A DNA stretch of 64,000 bases, from NCBI RefSeq assembly GCF_020711235.1, contig NZ_JAJFAV010000001.1, positions 62,001-126,000 of the forward strand, in the 5' to 3' direction. Below are positions 47,403 to 55,648 of this stretch, in pieces (within the stretch, counting starts at the first letter, position 1; every line of letters starts with the position of its first letter). Origin of the DNA: Hymenobacter sp. 15J16-1T3B (GTDB lineage Bacteria; Bacteroidota; Bacteroidia; Cytophagales; Hymenobacteraceae). Below the pieces are notes generated by a model. It saw nothing but the letters and a program-made list of their open reading frames with translations. It did no database searches and was not told the origin of the DNA. The position numbers and the translations under genes are program-made.

Positions 47403-48595
47403 GCCGCCTCTACGCTTACAACCCCGCCTGGCCGCACCACGAGGCCATTCAGGCCCAGGCCACCCGTTGGCACAAGCGCGGCCTGCTCACGCCCGCGCAG
47501 CTCAGCGCCGCGCAAGCCGCCTTCCCGCTCGACTTTTACCGCCCGCCCCTGCTGCTGCGCATTGGCCTGTTTCTCTTCACCGTGCTCGGAGCCCTAGCCG
47601 GCGCGGGGCTGCTGGGCATGCTGCTGCAGTTCAATTTTCTGGGCACGCTCATCACCACGCTCGTTATCGGCGGGGCGGTGCTAGAGCTGGTTATCAGCGG
47701 CAAGCGCCTCTACCATTCCGGCGCCGACAACGCCCTGCTCTACCTGGAGCTGCTCGGCATCGGAGCACTGATTTTATACCTGGTCTACGAGCAGGGTGGG
47801 CAGGGTGCCCACGACCCGGCGCTAGGCACTTGGCGCCTGCACTGGGCCTTGCTGCTCACCTTAGCCGTGCTGCTGCTGGCCACCCTGCGCTACGCCGACC
47901 GCCTGGTGGCCACGGCCGCTTACCTAAACGCCCTGCTGCTGCTCGGCAACCTGCTGCTGATGCTCCCGCTGGGCACGATGCTACTCCCGTTCGTCCTTTG
48001 CGCCGCTTCGGCCGGGGCCTACCTCTGGTTTACCCGGCAACTCCGACAGCCCGCCCGGCTGTATTACCACCGTTGCCTGCAGCTGCTGCGCGGCGCGGCG
48101 CTGGGCACGGCGTACTTGGCCGTCAATTACTGGGCCGTGCGCGAGGGTAACGCTGCTCTGCTGCCGGGCTACCTGCCCGCGTCGCCGCAGATTCCGCTGG
48201 CGGGGCTGTTCTACCTACTCACGGCCGGCATTCCGCTATTTTACCTCGCCGGCGGCCTGCGTCGCCCCGACCGCACCTGGCTCTGGCTGGGACTGCTGAC
48301 GGCCGCTTTTTCCGTTTTCACCCTGCGCTACTACCGCAGCGTGCTGCCCGCGCCTTGGGCAGCTACCTTGGCCGGGGCCCTACTCACGGCCGTTGCCGTG
48401 TGGGCCACCCGTTACCTGCACCGCGGGCGCCACGGCCTCACCTCCGCCGCCGATGCCGCCGACGACCAGCAGCTCAACCTGGAATCCTTGGTTGTTGCGC
48501 AAACCGCCCACAGCGCCCCGGCGGCTGGTGCCGCGGCCGGCGTGCAGTTCGGTGGCGGCCACTCCGGCGGCGGCGGGGCGTCCGCCGATTACTGA
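47399..48595 (+). CDS. DUF2157/DUF4401-like multi-pass membrane protein with Gly/His tail
   Basis: 398 residues; ATG overlaps the previous stop. An N-terminal soluble part (AYNPAWPHHEAIQAQATRWHKRGLLTPAQLSAAQAAFP) resembles the beginning of the preceding protein, followed by about ten membrane segments, so it is a paralogue-like partner. The cytosolic or periplasmic tail (about 350-398) is Ala-rich and ends VQFGGGHSGGGGASADY. Function unknown. Confidence 0.75.
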   Translation: MSRLYAYNPAWPHHEAIQAQATRWHKRGLLTPAQLSAAQAAFPLDFYRPPLLLRIGLFLFTVLGALAGAGLLGMLLQFNFLGTLITTLVIGGAVLELVISGKRLYHSGADNALLYLELLGIGALILYLVYEQGGQGAHDPALGTWRLHWALLLTLAVLLLATLRYADRLVATAAYLNALLLLGNLLLMLPLGTMLLPFVLCAASAGAYLWFTRQLRQPARLYYHRCLQLLRGAALGTAYLAVNYWAVREGNAALLPGYLPASPQIPLAGLFYLLTAGIPLFYLAGGLRRPDRTWLWLGLLTAAFSVFTLRYYRSVLPAPWAATLAGALLTAVAVWATRYLHRGRHGLTSAADAADDQQLNLESLVVAQTAHSAPAAGAAAGVQFGGGHSGGGGASADY

Positions 48596-48607
48596 AACAG
48601 CTGAGGT

Positions 48608-48657
48608 CAACGCAAAACGCCCCGGCGCGCCAATTGCGCACCGGGGCTTTTGCGTTG
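48608..48657. terminator. Bidirectional terminator
   Basis: CAACGCAAAACGCCCCGG (48608-48625) pairs with CCGGGGCTTTTGCGTTG (48641-48657) with one bulged C. Confidence 0.85.
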
Positions 48658-48672
48658 GTGGGAGGGCCGAGC

Positions 48673-49836
48673 TTAGGCCGGCACTTTGCGGTACATCTTG
48701 GCCAGCTGCTCCACGGCGTAGTCTACTTCCTCGGCCGTGTTGTACTTGCTCATCGAGAAGCGCACGGCGCCGCGCTGCGGGTCGCAGCCCAGGGCCGTGA
48801 GCACGTGCGAGCCAATGTTGGAGCCGCTGGTGCAGGCCGAGCCGCCGGATGCCGACACGTGGTTGATGTCGAGGTTGAAGAGCAGCATTTCGTTGAACTC
48901 CGACGGCGGCAAGCTCACGCTCAGCACCGTGTAAAGGCTTTGCTCGGCGTCGGCCGACAGGCCGTTGAACTGCACGTCGTCGATTTCGTTGCGCAGCTTG
49001 GCAATGAAACGGTCCTTCAGCCCCTGAATGTGCTGCTGATGCTGGTCCATGTCGCGGTAGGCAATTTCCAGCGCCTTGGCCAGCCCCACGATGCCGTACA
49101 CGTTTTCGGTGCCGGCGCGCACGTTGCGCTCCTGCGCCCCACCGTGAATCAGCGGCTGCACCTGCAGGCCCGCGCTGGTGTAGATAAAGCCCGCGCCCTT
49201 GGGGCCGTGAAACTTATGCGCCGAACCCACCAAGAAGTGGTTTTGCAGCTGCTGCACGTTGTGGCGGTAGTGGCCCATCGTCTGCACCGTATCGGTGTGG
49301 AAGATGGCGCCGTGGGCCCGACAAATCCGCCCGATGGCCTCGATGTCGTTCAGGTTGCCGATTTCGTTGTTGGCGTGCATCAGGCTCACAAAGGAGCGCG
49401 TGTGCGTGCCCAGCAGCTCGTCGAGGTGCTCCAGGTCCAGCTTGCCCTGCTCGTCGAAGCGCACAAAGCTCAGCTCAATCTCGCCCGACTTCTGCAGCGC
49501 CTCCAAGGTGTGCAGCACCGCGTGGTGCTCCAGTTTCGAGGTGACGGCGTGCTTCAGTCCCAGCGTCCGAATCGAGCCAAACGCAGCGTAGTTGTCGGCT
49601 TCGGTGCCGCCCGAAGTAAAGCTGATTTCGGCCGGGGCGGCGCCAATCAGGTGAGCAATGGTCTTGCGGGCGTTTTCGATGGCCGCGCGCACCTTGCGGC
49701 CGTGGCCGTGAATGGAGCTGGGGTTGCCGAAATGCTCCGTCAAAAACGGCATCATGGCGTCCAGCACCTCCGGGTCGAGGGGCGTGGTGGCGGCGTTGTC
49801 GAAATAAACCGAAGGCGTAGCGTGGTTGGGCGTCAT
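48673..49836 (-). CDS. Cysteine desulfurase (NifS/IscS family)
   Basis: 387 residues. Fold type I PLP enzyme: start VYFDNAATTPLDPEVLDAMMPFLTEHFGNPSSIHGHGR, FTSGGTEADN, the cofactor Lys in GSAHKFHGPKGAGF, and the mobile catalytic Cys in SGGSACTSGSNIGSHVL. It releases sulfur from cysteine for iron-sulfur clusters and thio-modified tRNA. It is not next to iscU or other cluster genes, so its exact partner is open. It is transcribed away from glmM's terminator region. Confidence 0.94.
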   Translation of the reverse strand: MTPNHATPSVYFDNAATTPLDPEVLDAMMPFLTEHFGNPSSIHGHGRKVRAAIENARKTIAHLIGAAPAEISFTSGGTEADNYAAFGSIRTLGLKHAVTSKLEHHAVLHTLEALQKSGEIELSFVRFDEQGKLDLEHLDELLGTHTRSFVSLMHANNEIGNLNDIEAIGRICRAHGAIFHTDTVQTMGHYRHNVQQLQNHFLVGSAHKFHGPKGAGFIYTSAGLQVQPLIHGGAQERNVRAGTENVYGIVGLAKALEIAYRDMDQHQQHIQGLKDRFIAKLRNEIDDVQFNGLSADAEQSLYTVLSVSLPPSEFNEMLLFNLDINHVSASGGSACTSGSNIGSHVLTALGCDPQRGAVRFSMSKYNTAEEVDYAVEQLAKMYRKVPA

Positions 49837-49862
49837 GCGCAGGCACGTTCAGGGGTGGACTG

Positions 49863-49870
49863 CAAAAATA
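49863..49870 (-). promoter_or_regulatory. -7 element TATTTTTG of the cysteine desulfurase gene
   Basis: Minus-strand match to TAnnTTTG, 27 bp upstream of the start at 49836. No clear -33 TTG. Confidence 0.45.
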
Positions 49871-49967
49871 ACGGATTGCCCCTATCTAAGCCCGGCCTTG
49901 TCCGGTTGGCTACCGGCCGCCCCGCCCCAATGGCCGGATTAACCCACTGATTTATTGCCAAAAACAA

Positions 49968-49997
49968 CAGCGCCCCGGCCATCAGACCGGGGCGCTG
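49968..49997 (-). terminator. Terminator after glmM
   Basis: CAGCGCCCCGG (49968-49978) and CCGGGGCGCTG (49987-49997), perfect 11-bp stem followed on the minus strand by TTGTTTTTGG. Confidence 0.82.
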
Positions 49998-50044
49998 CGC
50001 AAGAAATCGACGGCAAAATCCGTGAAATCTAAAAATTCCAGGGT

Positions 50045-51439
50045 CTAGCCTTTGGCCGAAATGATTTCCTTGATGTCGCCGATAATTTTCTGGGCCAAGT
50101 GGTCGGCCGTGGCGTTGGAGTCCGACTCGGCATAGATGCGGATGATCGGTTCGGTGTTCGACTTGCGCAGGTGCACCCACTCCTTGTCGAACTCGATTTT
50201 CACCCCGTCGATGGTATTCACCGGCTGCTTGGCGTAGCGCTTTTCCATTTGCGCCAGCACCAGATCGGTGTCGATGTCTGGGGTTAGCTCGATCTTGTTT
50301 TTCGAGATGAAGTAGTTCGGGTACGATGCCCGCAAGCGCGTCATCGTCTTGCCCGACTTGGCCAAGTGCGTAAGAAACAGCGCAATGCCCACCAAAGCGT
50401 CGCGGCCATAGTGCAGCTCAGGGTAGATGATGCCGCCGTTGCCCTCACCGCCAATGACGGTGTTGGTTTCCTTCATCTTGGTCACCACGTTCACCTCGCC
50501 TACCGCGGCGGCGGCGTACTGGCCACCGTGCTTCTCGGTCACGTCGCGCAGGGCACGGGTGCTGCTCAGGTTGCTCACCGTATTGCCACCGCCCAGCTGC
50601 CCGAGCACGTAGTCGGCCACGGCCACCAGCGTGTACTCCTCGCCGAACATGGTGCCGTCCTCGTTGATGAGGGCCAGGCGGTCCACGTCGGGGTCTACCA
50701 CGATGCCGAGGTCGAACGAGCCTTTTTCGAGCACCTTGGCAATGTCGCGCAGGTTTTCGGGCAGCGGTTCGGGGTTGTGAGCGAAGTCACCGGTCGGCTC
50801 GCAATACAGCTTCTCAATGGTCGTCACGCCCAGGGCCTCCAGCAGCAGCGGCACCGCAATGCCGCCCGACGAGTTGACGGCGTCGACCACCACCCGGAAG
50901 TTTTTGGCCTTGATGGCTTCCACGTCAACCAACGGTAGCGCCAAAATAGCCTTGATGTGCTTTTTCAGCGCCCCGTTATCGGTGGTCACGTGGCCCAGCT
51001 TGGTTACCTGCGCGAAATCGAAGGCTTCCTGCTCGGCCAGTTCCAGCACCTGCTTGCCGTCGGCATCCGAAATGAACTCGCCCTTCTCGTTGAGCAGTTT
51101 CAGCGCGTTCCACTGCTTGGGGTTGTGCGAAGCCGTCAGGATGATGCCGCCGGCCGCCTTGCGGGCCGGCACGGCCATTTCCACCGTCGGCGTAGTAGAA
51201 AGCCCTAGGTCGATGACATCGATGCCCAGCCCCTGCAAGGTGCCGATAACCAGCTTGTTGACCATGTCGCCGGAAAGGCGGGCGTCGCGGCCTACCACCA
51301 CGGTGCGGTGTTGCGAGTTGGCCAGGGCCCAGGTGCCAAAGGCAGCCGTGAACTTCACCACGTCGATGGGGGTCAGCGCGTCGCCCGCCCGGCCGCCGAT
51401 GGTGCCTCGGATGCCCGAGATGGATTTGATCAGTGCCAC
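50045..51439 (-). CDS. glmM: Phosphoglucosamine mutase (GlmM)
   Basis: 464 residues from the GTG at 51439 (MALIKSISGIRGTIGG). The alpha-D-phosphohexomutase signature is intact: phospho-Ser loop GGIILTASHNPKQWNALK (near residue 100), metal loop VVDPDVDRLALINEDG, sugar loop GGEGNGGI, and phosphate-binding RKSNTEPIIRIYAES. The family covers phosphoglucomutase, phosphomannomutase and GlmM; GGEGNGGII and the length fit GlmM of Bacteroidota best. It interconverts glucosamine-6-phosphate and glucosamine-1-phosphate for cell-wall precursors. Divergent from mazG. Confidence 0.9.
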   Translation of the reverse strand: MALIKSISGIRGTIGGRAGDALTPIDVVKFTAAFGTWALANSQHRTVVVGRDARLSGDMVNKLVIGTLQGLGIDVIDLGLSTTPTVEMAVPARKAAGGIILTASHNPKQWNALKLLNEKGEFISDADGKQVLELAEQEAFDFAQVTKLGHVTTDNGALKKHIKAILALPLVDVEAIKAKNFRVVVDAVNSSGGIAVPLLLEALGVTTIEKLYCEPTGDFAHNPEPLPENLRDIAKVLEKGSFDLGIVVDPDVDRLALINEDGTMFGEEYTLVAVADYVLGQLGGGNTVSNLSSTRALRDVTEKHGGQYAAAAVGEVNVVTKMKETNTVIGGEGNGGIIYPELHYGRDALVGIALFLTHLAKSGKTMTRLRASYPNYFISKNKIELTPDIDTDLVLAQMEKRYAKQPVNTIDGVKIEFDKEWVHLRKSNTEPIIRIYAESDSNATADHLAQKIIGDIKEIISAKG

Positions 51440-51463
51440 AAGAAATGTCGGTTTTTCAGGCGG

Positions 51464-51471
51464 CAAAAGTA
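51464..51471 (-). promoter_or_regulatory. -7 element TACTTTTG of glmM
   Basis: Minus-strand TACTTTTG, 25 bp upstream of the GTG start at 51439. Confidence 0.5.
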
Positions 51472-51534
51472 GCGAATCCCCCCCGCCCCGCCTACTAGGT
51501 GGGTACTCACTCGGCTCGTTTTTAGCTTGCGCCG

Positions 51535-51542
51535 TATATTTG
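51535..51542 (+). promoter_or_regulatory. -7 element TATATTTG of mazG
   Basis: TATATTTG ends 5 bp before the ATG at 51548. If used, transcription would begin at or very near the start codon, which means a leaderless mRNA. Confidence 0.45.
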
Positions 51543-51547
51543 AGACA

Positions 51548-52381
51548 ATGGAGTATAACACCCCCGACCGGCGCCCCGCCCAACTGGCGGCCTTCGGCCG
51601 TCTGCTCGACGTACTGGACCGCCTGCGGGCCGAGTGTCCGTGGGACCGGAAGCAGACCATGCAGAGCCTGCGCCACCTCACCATCGAAGAAACCTACGAG
51701 CTGGCCGATGCCATCCTGCGCGACGACCTCGCGGACGTGCAGAAAGAGCTCGGCGACGTGATGCTGCACTTGGTGTTCTACGCCAAAATTGCCAGCGAGC
51801 AGGGCCGCTTCGACGTGGCCGACGTACTCAACGCGCAGTGCGACAAACTCATTCACCGCCACCCGCACATCTACGGCGACGTGACGGTGCAGAACGAGGA
51901 CGACGTGAAGCGCAACTGGGAGCAGCTGAAACTCAAAGAGAAGGGCAACGATTCGGTTCTTGGTGGCGTACCAGTGTCGCTGCCGGCCCTGGTGAAAGCC
52001 ATGCGCATCCAGGAAAAAGCGCGCGGCGCCGGCTTCGATTGGGAAGAAAAAGCGCAAGTGTGGGCCAAAGTGCAGGAAGAACTGGCCGAGTTCGGGGCCG
52101 AATTCCGCGACGGCGACGTGGTGGACCCGGCCCGGGCCAGCGCCGAGTTTGGCGACCTGCTCTTTTCGCTCGTCAATTTTGCCCGCTTCGCCGGCATCAA
52201 CCCCGAGGAAGCCCTGGAGCAGACCAACCGGAAGTTTATCCACCGCTTCCGGTATCTGGAAACCGAAGTTGCCCGCTCGGGTCGGCGCCTCGCCGACCTC
52301 TCGCTGGCTGAGATGGATGAATACTGGAACGCCGCCAAACACTTGCCTAACACCGGTTCTGAACCAAACTCCGCGAAATAG
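51548..52381 (+). CDS. mazG: Nucleoside triphosphate pyrophosphohydrolase MazG
   Basis: 277 residues from the ATG at 51548 (an in-frame TTG at 51527 overlaps the promoter). Two MazG domains are visible: N-terminal CPWDRKQTMQSLRHLTIEETYELADAI...ELGDVMLHLVFYA (metal-binding EETYE and D), and C-terminal EEKAQVWAKVQEELAEF...FGDLLFSLVNFARFAGINPEEALEQTNRKFIHRFRYLE. It hydrolyses NTPs to NMPs and pyrophosphate, cleaning damaged nucleotides. Confidence 0.95.
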   Translation: MEYNTPDRRPAQLAAFGRLLDVLDRLRAECPWDRKQTMQSLRHLTIEETYELADAILRDDLADVQKELGDVMLHLVFYAKIASEQGRFDVADVLNAQCDKLIHRHPHIYGDVTVQNEDDVKRNWEQLKLKEKGNDSVLGGVPVSLPALVKAMRIQEKARGAGFDWEEKAQVWAKVQEELAEFGAEFRDGDVVDPARASAEFGDLLFSLVNFARFAGINPEEALEQTNRKFIHRFRYLETEVARSGRRLADLSLAEMDEYWNAAKHLPNTGSEPNSAK

Positions 52382-52431
52382 CCTTTTTTTGGGGCTAATG
52401 CCGTTTTAAACGCTTTAGACCCGTTTTTAAT

Positions 52432-52462
52432 TTGGCGGCGCCAAGCCTTTTGTTTAGGTTTG
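52432..52462 (+). promoter_or_regulatory. Strong Bacteroidetes-type promoter upstream of the structured RNA and exbB
   Basis: TTTG with the TTG at 52432-52434, 20-bp spacer, TAGGTTTG (52455-52462). One of the best matches to the consensus in the window. It would start transcription at about 52468, 180 nt before exbB. Confidence 0.8.
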
Positions 52463-52467
52463 CCAAG

Positions 52468-52588
52468 GATAGACCTACTACGGACGAAGGCCCCGCACAC
52501 GAGCAGACCCACAGATTTGGCTTCTTTTCCCTGGCCAATTTGTGAGGGTGAGCGGGGCTCCGCCGTCTTAGGCCTTTCGGTTTTTTAA
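52468..52588 (+). ncRNA. Candidate structured RNA (long hairpin with U-tract) upstream of exbB
   Basis: Between the promoter and exbB the sequence folds into a long imperfect hairpin. The outer helix is CCTA..ACGG (52474 on) with CCGT..TAGG, then a 7-bp GCCCCGC/GCGGGGC helix (52490-52496 with 52552-52558), an asymmetric internal loop, ACCCACA/TGTGAGGGT and TTGGC/GCCAA with a pyrimidine-rich loop. It is followed by TTTCGGTTTTTT (52574-52586). Promoter plus hairpin plus U-tract looks like a stand-alone small RNA, shape similar to 6S-type RNAs, or an attenuating leader of the Ton operon. No Rfam class could be assigned by eye. Confidence 0.5.
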
Positions 52589-52650
52589 ACCACTTTCCAA
52601 CCACAAGTCAACCTTTTTCACCAACCAACCCTTTCTTAATCTCCGGAACA

Positions 52651-53547
52651 ATGGAACAAAAGAATGTCCCGAACAAGCCGGCTACGGCTCCCCGGCCTGC
52701 CGCTCCTGCAGCGCCGAAGACTGGCGAAGCCAAAGGCGGCGGTTCGGCACTGGCCGCTATCGTGATTCCGCTGGCTCTTGTCATCAGCTACGTGGTGTGG
52801 AAATTCGTCATGGGCGACGGTAGCCACTTCCAAGGCGGCAACAACCACAACAACCCCATGCCCGGTGATTACCTCGGCATCGTGTACAAGGGCGGTGTTA
52901 TCGTGCCGATCCTGATGTCGTTCTTCCTGATCGTGGTGACGTTCTCGATTGAGCGCTTCCTCACCATCAGCCGCGCCAAAGGCACCAAGAGCATCGAGAC
53001 GTTTGTTCGCACCGTGCGCCAGAAGCTGAACGTAAACGACATCACCGGCGCCATCGCCGCCTGCGACCAGCAGAAGGGCTCGGTTGCTAACGTGGTGAAG
53101 TCGGGCCTGCTGAAGTACCAGGAAATGGCCCGCGAGCGGGGCATGGACAAAGACCAGAAGATCCTGGCTATCCAGAAGGAAATCGAGGAATCGACCGCTC
53201 TGGAGCTGCCGATGCTGGAAAAGAACCTGGTTATCATCTCGACCCTTGCTTCGGTTGCTACCCTGGTGGGTCTGCTCGGTACGGTATTCGGCATGATCAA
53301 CGCATTCGCCGCTCTGGCTAACGCCGGTGCTCCGGATGCAGTAGGTCTGGCCAACGGTATCTCGGAAGCTCTGATCAACACGGCTCTGGGTATCTTGACG
53401 TCGGCCATTGCCATCATCATGTACAACTTCTTCACGAGCAAGATCGACGAGCTGACCTACAGCATCGACGAGGCCGGGTTCTCCATCATTCAGACCTTCG
53501 CTGCTCAACACGGCGACAACGGCGTACAAAACGGTGTGGTAGCGTAA
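52651..53547 (+). CDS. exbB: MotA/TolQ/ExbB proton-channel family protein (ExbB)
   Basis: 298 residues. A Pro/Ala-rich start is followed by a first membrane segment (about 30-50, ALAAIVIPLALVISYVVWKF), a second (GGVIVPILMSFFLIVVTFSIERFLTI, about 88-112), a long cytoplasmic loop, then the two core helices MLEKNLVIISTLASVATLVGLLGTVFGMINAF and ISEALINTALGILTSAIAIIMYNFF with the conserved GTVxGM and TALGI motifs. With ExbD it forms the proton channel that energises TonB. First gene of a cluster of two exbD and two tonB genes, all close together. Confidence 0.95.
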   Translation: MEQKNVPNKPATAPRPAAPAAPKTGEAKGGGSALAAIVIPLALVISYVVWKFVMGDGSHFQGGNNHNNPMPGDYLGIVYKGGVIVPILMSFFLIVVTFSIERFLTISRAKGTKSIETFVRTVRQKLNVNDITGAIAACDQQKGSVANVVKSGLLKYQEMARERGMDKDQKILAIQKEIEESTALELPMLEKNLVIISTLASVATLVGLLGTVFGMINAFAALANAGAPDAVGLANGISEALINTALGILTSAIAIIMYNFFTSKIDELTYSIDEAGFSIIQTFAAQHGDNGVQNGVVA

Positions 53548-53604
53548 ACTAAACGCTGCACCTCGTACGTTACTGAATCAAAGAACCTTCTGAACTAGCC
53601 AGAA

Positions 53605-54228
53605 ATGCCGAAAGTAAAACCTCACCGAGTGTCACCATCGTTGGACATGACCCCGATGGTAGACTTGGCCTTCTTGCTGGTGACCTTCTTCATGCTCACC
53701 GCTACGCCGACGGAAGACACGGCTGTGGTGGTGGACACCCCGTCCTCCATTTCGGAGAAGTCGCTGCCCGACAAGGGCGTGCTGACCATCACCATCGATA
53801 AGGACAAGCGCGTATTCTTCAGCTCGGACTCGCAGCCGGTGAAGATGAAAGCCTTGGAAACCGTCGGTGCCAAGTATGGCCAGAGCTTCTCCGACAAGGA
53901 AAAGAAGCAGTTTTCGCTGCTGCCCGACTTCGGTCTTGAAGCCCAGCAAATCAAGGGCTTCGTGAACCTGCCGGCCGAGCAGCGCAAAGCCTTCAAACAG
54001 CCGGGCATCCCGACCGACTCGCTGAATAACCAGCTGGCCGAATGGGTAATCGCGGCGCGGAGTGCCAACATCAGCGTGCTGAACACTGCCCCGTACATTG
54101 CCATCAAAGGCGACGGGCTGGCCGACGTGCCGACGGTGAAGAAAGTCATCAAGATTCTGCAGGAGAAGAACCTGAACCGTTTCTATCTCGTCACCGACCT
54201 GGAAACCAAACCGGTTGCCAGCAACTAA
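53605..54228 (+). CDS. exbD: ExbD/TolR-family protein 1 (with long periplasmic insertion)
   Basis: 207 residues. The start (KPHRVSPSLDMTPMVDLAFLLVTFFMLTATPTEDTAVVVDTP) has the single membrane helix with the conserved proton-carrying Asp of the DMTPMVDLAF motif. The periplasmic domain is longer than in the neighbouring ExbD, with an extra segment at about 85-145 (YGQSFSDKEKKQFSLLPDFGLEAQQIKGFVNLPAEQ). It partners ExbB. Two exbD genes in a row are usual in Bacteroidota. Confidence 0.93.
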   Translation: MPKVKPHRVSPSLDMTPMVDLAFLLVTFFMLTATPTEDTAVVVDTPSSISEKSLPDKGVLTITIDKDKRVFFSSDSQPVKMKALETVGAKYGQSFSDKEKKQFSLLPDFGLEAQQIKGFVNLPAEQRKAFKQPGIPTDSLNNQLAEWVIAARSANISVLNTAPYIAIKGDGLADVPTVKKVIKILQEKNLNRFYLVTDLETKPVASN

Positions 54229-54234
54229 GTAGCC

Positions 54235-54750
54235 ATGGCTGAAATACAACAACAGGCTGACTCCGGTAAAGGCGGTAAGAAGCGGGCCAAGAAAATGTCG
54301 ACCAAAATCGACATGACCCCCATGGTAGACTTGGCCTTCCTCCTGCTGACCTTCTTCATGCTCACCACGACGTTTGCAAAGCCGAAGGTGATGCAGATTT
54401 CGATGCCGGTAAAGCCGAAACCGGAAGATGAACAACAAGAGTTGAAAGCGTCTGACGCTTTCACCGTACTGCTGGGCGAAAACAACAAGCTCTACTACTA
54501 CGAGGGCTTGGTTACGGATAAGCCGCAGTTGCAGCTGAGCAGCTACTCAGCTGAAGGTATCCGCAAGACGCTGGTTGACCGTCGTGCCCGCCGCCCCACT
54601 ACCGTGGTGCTGATCAAGGCGGCTGACAAGGCCAACTACAAAAACATGGTGGATATCCTGGACGAAATGACCATTACCGGGCAGCAGAAGTACGCTCTGG
54701 TGGACATTACGAAGGATGACGAGAACCTTATAACCACCTCTGGCCTATGA
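54235..54750 (+). CDS. exbD: ExbD/TolR-family protein 2
   Basis: 171 residues, 6 bp after the first exbD. Basic N-terminus (GGKKRAKKMSTKIDMTPMVDLAFLLLTFFMLTTTFAKPK) with the same Asp-containing helix. The periplasmic domain (YYYEGLVTDKPQLQLSSYSAEGIRKTLVDRRARRPTTVVLIKAADKANYKNMVDILDEMTI) is the normal compact fold. Its stop overlaps the tonB start (ATGA), indicating coupled translation and a shared complex. Confidence 0.93.
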   Translation: MAEIQQQADSGKGGKKRAKKMSTKIDMTPMVDLAFLLLTFFMLTTTFAKPKVMQISMPVKPKPEDEQQELKASDAFTVLLGENNKLYYYEGLVTDKPQLQLSSYSAEGIRKTLVDRRARRPTTVVLIKAADKANYKNMVDILDEMTITGQQKYALVDITKDDENLITTSGL

Positions 54751-55574
54751 TGGATAATGCTCAATTGGCCCGGGCGTCCTTCAACGACATAGTGTTTGAA
54801 GGTCGCAACAAGGCCTACGGCGCTTACGTGCTGCGCAAGCTGTACGGCAAGCACGTAACCCGCGCTTTCCTGGTCGCCATTATCGCCTTCGCGCTGCTGA
54901 TCTTCGGGCCGGTTATCGCCAGCATGCTCACGCCGAAAGCAGATAAGACGCCGGACAAGGTGGAGGTCGACGTGACCCTGGAGGCACCGCCTCTGGAGAA
55001 CCAGCCGCCGCCCCCGCCGCCCCCGCCCTCGGCTCCGCCCCCCCCTCCTCCTAAGCTGTCGACCGTGCGCTTTACCCCGCCGGTGGTGAAGAAGGACGAA
55101 GAAGTACGGAAGGTGGAAGAAATTCCTGACCAGAAGGAACTCGAGGACAAGGTAGTGGCTACCAAAACGGTTGAAGGCAACACCAACAACCTGGCAGCCG
55201 TTGACTTGAGCGGCCTCGACGAAGGCAAAGGCGAAGCAGTAGCGGAGGTAGTAGAACAGAAGGTCTACACCTACGTGGAGCAGATGCCGACGCCTCCCGG
55301 TGGCATGGAAGGCCTGATGCAGTACTTGGGTAAAAACATCAAGTACCCGGCGCTGGCCCTGCGCAACCAAGTTGAAGGCAAGGTATTCGTGAACTTCGTA
55401 GTAGGTCCGGATGGGCAAATCTCGAACGTAACGGTAACCAAAGGCATCGGTGCCGGCTGCGACGAAGAAGCAGTTCGCGTAATCAGCAAGATGCCGGCTT
55501 GGGCCCCGGGTAAGCAGAACGGCCGTGCCGTGAGCGTGTCCTACACCGTTCCGGTGACGTTCACCATCAAGTAA
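54747..55574 (+). CDS. tonB: Energy transducer TonB, paralogue 1
   Basis: 275 residues; start overlaps the exbD stop. The cytoplasmic N-terminus FNDIVFEGRNKAYGAYVLRKLYGKHV is a signature of Bacteroidota TonB proteins; the membrane helix is at about 36-58; then a Pro-rich spacer (two runs of six to eight Pro at about 90-107) and Lys/Glu-rich stretch. The C-terminal TonB domain (about 195-275) has NIKYPALALRNQVEGKVFVNFVVGPDGQISNVTVTKGIG and MPAWAPGKQNGRAVSVSYTVPVTFTIK. It transfers energy to TonB-dependent receptors. Confidence 0.94.
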   Translation: MMDNAQLARASFNDIVFEGRNKAYGAYVLRKLYGKHVTRAFLVAIIAFALLIFGPVIASMLTPKADKTPDKVEVDVTLEAPPLENQPPPPPPPPSAPPPPPPKLSTVRFTPPVVKKDEEVRKVEEIPDQKELEDKVVATKTVEGNTNNLAAVDLSGLDEGKGEAVAEVVEQKVYTYVEQMPTPPGGMEGLMQYLGKNIKYPALALRNQVEGKVFVNFVVGPDGQISNVTVTKGIGAGCDEEAVRVISKMPAWAPGKQNGRAVSVSYTVPVTFTIK

Positions 55575-55606
55575 GCTGCTTATCTGACAACCTCGTCAGT
55601 CTCATT

Positions 55607-55648
55607 AAAACCCCGAATCAGGCTCCAGCTTGGTTCGGGGTTTTGCTT
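55607..55648 (+). terminator. Terminator after tonB paralogue 1
   Basis: AAAACCCCGAA (55607-55617) and TTCGGGGTTTT (55634-55644), then GCTTTT. Confidence 0.85.

Noticed and set aside
50045-52342. Extended glmM frame of 765 codons running into mazG
   Set aside because: The N-terminal 300 codons are antisense to mazG; GlmM homology starts at the GTG at 51439.
52468-52588. 4.5S/SRP RNA or tmRNA
   Set aside because: The GGAA-type SRP tip (GGAAGCAGCC) and tmRNA tRNA-like ends are absent.
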